64,000 bases of DNA, taken from contig NW_019029004.1 in assembly GCF_002105155.1 (NCBI RefSeq), positions 1 through 64,000 of the forward strand, written 5' to 3'. The notes beneath the pieces were generated by a model. The model was given only the letters and a program-made list of their open reading frames with translations. It was not told where the DNA came from and did no database searches. This DNA is from Lobosporangium transversale. Taxonomy: Eukaryota; Mortierellomycota; Mortierellomycetes; Mortierellales; Mortierellaceae. Shown here piece after piece: positions 59,340 to 64,000 of the stretch (positions within the stretch are counted from its first letter, which is position 1; each line of letters starts with the position of its first letter). A program made the position numbers and the translations under genes.

Positions 59340-59851
59340 TGTTCAGAAAGAAGAATGATGCTATAGTCCCGCGATACCAACCTTGGTTTTCACGTCAGAA
59401 TGACTAAGAAAATGGCACGTGGCTGATTTGAAAAAAATATTTTCTCACACATCGCCTAACCTTAAAATAAAGGATCAATTGCAATTGTCGCTCCTTTCTT
59501 TCCTTTCTTTCCTTTCTTTCCTTTGCTTCACTTCATTTTTGCACTCTCTCCCTCTTCCTTTACCCTTTTTTTTTTCACTTTTTTCATATTTCACCCCAGT
59601 TTACTCCCGTCGATTTTCCTCTTTTATTTATTCCAAGCCTTCATCTATTGCCTTTCCTTTCCTTTCCTTTCCTTTCCTTTTTTTTTTTGCTTACATATTT
59701 TTCATTTTTGTTTTCATACAGTGACCACGGATGAAAGAGTATAGAATATACCTTTGCCTAATTAACCATCATTCTCCCTGCATTTCAACCACACTCAGTC
59801 CCGCTCATCTTAATTTTCAATGGACACCACAAGAAGCTCAACACAAAAAAC
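59340..59851. promoter_or_regulatory. Divergent promoter region of ALG11 and Crinkler copy 2
   Basis: 512 bases. The Crinkler side is dominated by pyrimidine tracts: a CTTTC array at 59493-59525, a long T/C region to 59620 and a second CTTTC array at 59651-59690. An out-of-frame ATG lies at 59820, 32 bases before the Crinkler start. Confidence 0.45.
59651..59690. repeat. (CTTTC)n pyrimidine microsatellite
   Basis: Units of cctttcctttcctttc ending in T10. A similar tctttccttt array is at 59493-59525. Both lie upstream of the Crinkler start codon. Confidence 0.85.
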
Positions 59852-61901
59852 ATGGCTGCAAATGATTCCACAGGGAGCCAAGCACAAAAAACAATGACTG
59901 CAAATAAGCCTGAGGATGCCTCCATACTCAATAAACGAAAAAGAGAAAACCAACACCCACAACGAAAAAAGCGCGCCATCCCACTGCTACTGAAGCTGAA
60001 CTGCGTTGTTGAGGGAGAAGCAACGTCGTTCCCAGTAGGGATTTCCTCCGATAAATCGGTCGGAATACTCAAGGAGGTCATCAAAGCAAAGAAAGGCAAT
60101 GCATTTAAGGATATCGACGCTGACCAACTCACCCTCTACAAGGTTTCCATCCCTGACGAAGACAAGACTTTTGTTGAGTCGGAAATTGTGTCGAAAGAGG
60201 CTCTCGCACCCGCGTCAAAGGAGCTTGGGGACATATTTTATTCTGAACTTCCAAAGGAAACTATCCATGTTTTTGTCAAGCCACCACAGCGAGGTATATC
60301 TTTGGCTCTTGATGGACTGATTGTTGATATTTCCAGCTGATGAAGCTTGGTTTATATCTTAAACGGCCATGTGCATAATATCACCATTTGGTTTGTGTCT
60401 TGATAACTCAACGTTCTTTCTCATTATTCGCTTTTGATACTTAGCTCAGAAAAGAAAACAAGATGGAGATTCTGGTGAGTGATTTTGGCTGAGAACCTGG
60501 TTATTGATCATTTTAGAGTGATGTGCAATAAATCAAAAATATTGACTTTGATCACTCTATCTCCTTTATCAGAGTCACCCTCTAAAAAAGCTCGTCCAAG
60601 TATATGTAGCAGAAGTACTCTTAGGGATGCGATTACAGAAGCAGGGCTTGTAACGAAAGGGATAGTGGATGGTGACCCTAACATCTCGCCTCTCAACTCG
60701 AAAGAGAGGATCAAGGTGCTTTCGTACATGGGGGAGCCATCAAGAGGTAGTATTTACTACAGCATTATTAGCGTGGCTCGCGAGCTCCGAAATTCTGGTG
60801 GTATCAAGGGTTCCAAAATATTAGCAGATTATGTGATATCCAGTCTACCAGGGACGGATCTTCCGGTGATCGATGCGCAAGATCTATATGTAAGAAAGGA
60901 ATTCAAGGATCTCTACGATTTAATCACCAAACAGTTTTGCAACGCTGAGAACAATGCACGAAACCGTATTGTTGTTACAGGGACGGCTGATATAGGGAAG
61001 TCATCCTTTCTGGTCTATTTTGCCATCCGACTACTTGCAACCAGTACCGAGGATGACCCACCTATTGTCATCATCCAGCAAAAAGAGGATTTAAAGTGCT
61101 ACGCTTTTGGTGGGTCATCTACTGTTCGAAATGGAGATATAAAGGATTTCACCGCCTTCCTAGACCTACCTAACACTTGGTTCCTAGTCGACAGCTCACC
61201 AAAGCCGGAGCTTAGGAAGGCTCGAACTATCTTCTCAGTATCACCAAATACGTTATTTTCCGAGTCTAACATGTATAAAGAAATTGTAAAGAAGGTGGTA
61301 TGGACTTATTACATGGCACCATGGGAGCTGGATGAGTTAAGACAGTGTAGAAAAATGGTTCGGACCTTTAACATCGTCAGCGAAGAATTTATGATGGAAC
61401 TCTATGAGAAGATAGGTGGTGTGCCAAGGTATGTTCTCGAGAAACCAGCGAACCGACTGCACTTTAATGAAAAAGATCTTGATGGAGCTAGGAGGGAAGC
61501 ATACAGTCACGTAGAAACAGCCCTCGACAACCTCAACGATCCATTGAAGCTGTTACAATATTTTGAACAGGCCAAAGTTTCACTACAATATAGCAGTCCA
61601 CTTCTTCATCGTCGTCCAATAGGAGATCACCAGCAATTTGTGTTAGAAATCTTGCAAAGAACTTCTTAAAAAGCTTCAAGAAAAAAAGTGGATTCGCTCT
61701 GAGAAGGACGTTGTATTGATTTTTGTTGTTCCAGAAGCTAAGGCTGGGGAATATAAGAAACAAAAATTCAAGATTGGGGCTGATCGGGTGGATCCTAAAC
61801 CGACAAAAAAACTATCAAGTATCAAGCAATATGTCATGGAGGTAGACTTAAACGCAGAATTACAGCGAGGTAGACTTGAGGGCAGAACTAAAGAGGTATA
61901 A
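59852..61901 (+). pseudogene. Crinkler (CRN) effector-type gene with N-terminal nuclear signal and a late frameshift
   Basis: Exons 59852-60293, 60445-60474, then 60573 onward. Residues 1-45 include a bipartite-type basic cluster (NKRKRENQHPQRKKR) ahead of the ubiquitin-like Crinkler header (LLKLNCVVEGE.., VGILKEVIKAKKG, QLTLYKVSI, IHVFVKPP). A second basic patch lies in the small second exon (QKRKQDG). The long third exon encodes a P-loop NTPase: a VLSYMGEPSRG lead-in, Walker A GTADIGKSS at about 60985-61010, then LDLPNTWFLVDSSPKP and SVSPNT. At about 61648-61670 the open frame ends at a stop. The next downstream segment, which ends at 61901 and has the usual C-terminal Crinkler character (DVVLIFVVPE, KQYVMEVDL), is open in another frame. 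The gene is thus interrupted once near its end, by mutation, an unrecognised intron or sequence error. Confidence 0.75.
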
Positions 61902-62236
61902 AATAATAATTTGAGAATAGTACATCAAACTGCTTCCATAATAATTATAACGAGCCGGAGACCGTGGCTTCGCCACGGCCGGCTCTTGCCTTGCCTCGTT
62001 AGAAATTTCATGAGGGCAAAATAAAGTGAAAATAAAAATCGTAGTCAAATACAACCAATTGTATCTTTGCATAACTTTTTTATTGATTGGGTCTTTTTTA
62101 CGAATCGCGCGATAAAATACAATAAAGCAAATCAGTTAAGATTATATACATGTACAGTAGTAAAATAAACAAAAAATAAAACACAAAATAAGGCAGAATA
62201 TTTGGAAGATACGGTAGTAAATGAGAGGATGCTTAT
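61902..62236. other. Spacer between Crinkler copy 2 and the Helitron remnant
   Basis: 335 AT-rich bases containing one GC-rich hairpin (listed separately). Otherwise nothing was recognised. Confidence 0.4.
61952..61985. repeat. Perfect GC-rich hairpin
   Basis: Outer arms GAGCCGG (61952-61958) and CCGGCTC (61979-61985) enclose inner arms CCGTGGC (61962-61968) and GCCACGG (61972-61978) around a TTC loop, with a 3-base AGA bulge on one side. Fourteen G-C-rich pairs stand within flanks that are more than 70 percent A/T. Confidence 0.9.
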
Positions 62237-63590
62237 TTACAAAGCATCCTTGTAGACAATGTCCCGTATGTATAGCCCAGGTCTGAGATTAAGTTCAATT
62301 GCACCCACAACACCGATATATGGATCCGTCTTCAGCTTAGATTGGTTCTCGCTGATGAATTGAAGCTGATCCACCTCAAGCCTACTGTATTGATCGGTAG
62401 CGTACTAATAAGTCAAGCATGTATTCATCCTGATGAAAAATCGCTGGTCTGTTGAGCTCAAAGGACGAATCTGCAGCCTGTACGTGTAAAACTCCTCCAG
62501 CTTGGCGTATTCTCGACTTTTCCTAGCTCGGCCATCGCCCTCACCTACATCCACCTCTAGCTGGCCGTTTTCGCTACCGTCATAGCTGTCACCATGAGGC
62601 CCTGCAGAGGTTTGACCTGGCCTAGGCCATTTTTTATATTTTTTATATGTCCAGTCCTCGCCTTTTGGATGCAAGAGGTTATTATGGAGACTCTCGTGAG
62701 CTGGATGAACCTCACTGGTTTTTTTCAAACCACTGGCTCTGCTTTCAATTATGATGCCTTGCTGAGAAACCTTACTACTGGCGCCAGCCATCAATAGCAC
62801 GATTCCAGTTGATGAGAGGGCCTGTACTGCATTCGCCTTTGCCCTCTCCCCTCATGCTGAGGCCCAGCACGGATGACGACCTTCAGCCGCATGATATCCT
62901 CGTGCGCACATTCTCTGACGTCTTTGAGCGTATGGGCTATCGGGTAGTGTAGTTCAAGGAGCTGCTGTGGTTACTGCAACAGGCCTTCATCAAGGAATCC
63001 CCGAAATGGTTATTACGGAGTCTTGCTTGCTGAGCAGGGTCATGAATGTGAGCGTGAGCCTGCAGGAACAGAGAGGCAGCGCCTTCAGTTGGCGTCATAG
63101 GATCAATCAGAGTACCAACCCTTTCAATGATACGAAGCGTGTACACTCCATATAGGTTGTTCGCAAGGTCTTTATCAAGGTTCACTTCCATGGACGTGAA
63201 CAAAAGAGCGCAGTTATATGCTTATATGTGTTAACGGAATAACTTACCTTGCGGCTCTGCCCATCAAGAAGTTAAACCAAGGCTAAGTGGAGGAATATCC
63301 ACTTGACCTCTCCCACAGCATAAAGGAAATTCTGGCCGGCTTTTACTACTGCGTTGCACACACATTCTTCAATAAACATGAAGGCACCGCAATAATGGCA
63401 ACTGACCATCGGTTCTAAGCGGTACCTATATTGCATAATATTGGAACCCGAAACGAAATCTTGCTGAAACCTTTTTCTAGCGGGTGGTAGAAAGTTGTCT
63501 TCGGCAAAGGAATTATCTTCGGTAGAAGGAGCATCCTCAACAGAAGGATCACCTTTACGCTCGTGTATTCTGAAGGTCAATGGTAAGTGG
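62237..63590 (-). pseudogene. Helitron Rep/helicase N-terminal domain remnant
   Basis: On the minus strand, fragments in several frames line up in the order of the Helitron helicase-like N-terminal domain. At 63580-63272 is a segment with the CHYCGAFMFIEE zinc-finger motif. At 63203-62937 is a segment with HDPAQQARLRN and, just after, DSLMKACCSN. At 62800-62405 is EFYTYRLQIRPLSS..FFIRMN.., continued after an in-frame TAG (62405-62407, probably a former CAG) by YATDQYSRLEVDQLQFISENQSKL down to a TAA at 62237-62239. The Rep nuclease and helicase domains are absent. Stops and frame changes show it is dead. Helitrons are rolling-circle DNA transposons common in Mucoromycota. The assignment is from motif memory. 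Confidence 0.7.
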
Positions 63591-64000
63591 TAAATGGTAA
63601 TTGTGTAAGATTAAGTACACGCAATGTATAATACAGTATAATAAGCCAATAAAAAACCGAACAAAAAGTAGCACACCCTTGTCTTTGCACGGGTCTTTCA
63701 TTTTCATCTCCACCATCTTCAAAACAATACTTCGTGTGCACACAGGCCTAGCGCCATTTTGCACTGAGTTACTAACAACGCTATTAAAGCAAGCAGTAAA
63801 CAGGAAAAAACTAAGGATTAATAGTCTATTGCTGAGAAGAAAAAATCAAACCGTTGCAAATCAAACTCACCCTTTATTGCTTGAGCATGGTCTACATCTA
63901 CTCCTAGGCAACTGCAGATACTGCATTTATACACTGTAGGAGCTGGTTGACGGTGCTCGCCCTGCAGGTAAGTAATAATGATGGAGGGTTAAAAAAGAAT
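63591..64000. other. Right-edge sequence, possible exon fragment
   Basis: On the minus strand at about 63890-64000 an open stretch contains a Cys-rich CSICSC motif followed by a donor-like GTGAGT at 63872-63867. It could be an upstream exon of the Helitron protein or of an unrelated gene cut by the window edge. The remaining sequence (63591-63860) is AT-rich and not recognisably coding. Confidence 0.25.

Overview
The window is a stretch of nuclear DNA from a filamentous fungus. Nearly every gene is interrupted by short introns (GT..AG, and GC..AG in at least two cases). Introns and spacers are AT-rich and carry dozens of A or T runs of 15-36 bases. The gene content (NADPH oxidase, ALG11, DASH subunit Spc19, ADE1, a septation-type Uds1 protein) is fungal. 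Crinkler-type effector genes, a fucose-1-phosphate guanylyltransferase and a Helitron remnant together point to the Mucoromycota/Mortierellomycota, most likely a Mortierella-like fungus. That placement is inference from gene content only.

The left and centre (1-45.7 kb) are ordinary, gene-dense housekeeping sequence. In order: an M28 ER/vacuolar membrane peptidase (partial, -), VPS26 (+), ATE1 (-), a divergent pair of secreted C2-domain proteins (- and +), a GNAT acetyltransferase (-), an aldo/keto reductase (-), ADE1 (+), GLE1 (+), RRP7 (-), a long SPC19-type DASH protein (-), VTI1 (+), cytochrome b5 (+), an intronless NADPH oxidase (-), SKP1 (+), a 1313-residue PH/leucine-rich-repeat protein (-) and a 1640-residue Uds1 coiled-coil protein (+). 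A decayed tail of a TnpB/Fanzor-like protein lies between ADE1 and GLE1.

At about 45.9 kb the character changes. A 346-base piece of the 3' end of 25S/28S rRNA stands alone. After it come a decaying unrecognised gene (-), a Crinkler gene broken at its P-loop (+), orphan coding fragments, an intronless asparagine-synthetase-like gene with a zinc ribbon (-), a fucose-1-phosphate guanylyltransferase (+), ALG11 (-), a second Crinkler gene with an N-terminal nuclear signal and a late frameshift (+), a GC-rich hairpin, and a Helitron replication-helicase remnant (-). This right third looks like an accessory, transposon-influenced compartment with a few intact metabolic genes embedded in it.

Functional themes are mostly independent housekeeping: endosomal trafficking (VPS26, VTI1), protein turnover (ATE1, SKP1), nuclear export and ribosome synthesis (GLE1, RRP7), mitosis (SPC19), glycan and nucleotide-sugar metabolism (ALG11, fucose-1-phosphate guanylyltransferase), and haem redox proteins (NADPH oxidase next to cytochrome b5). 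Exon boundaries were read by eye from splice sites and family knowledge. For genes given with a complete exon list and no stated break, the exon lengths sum to whole codons.
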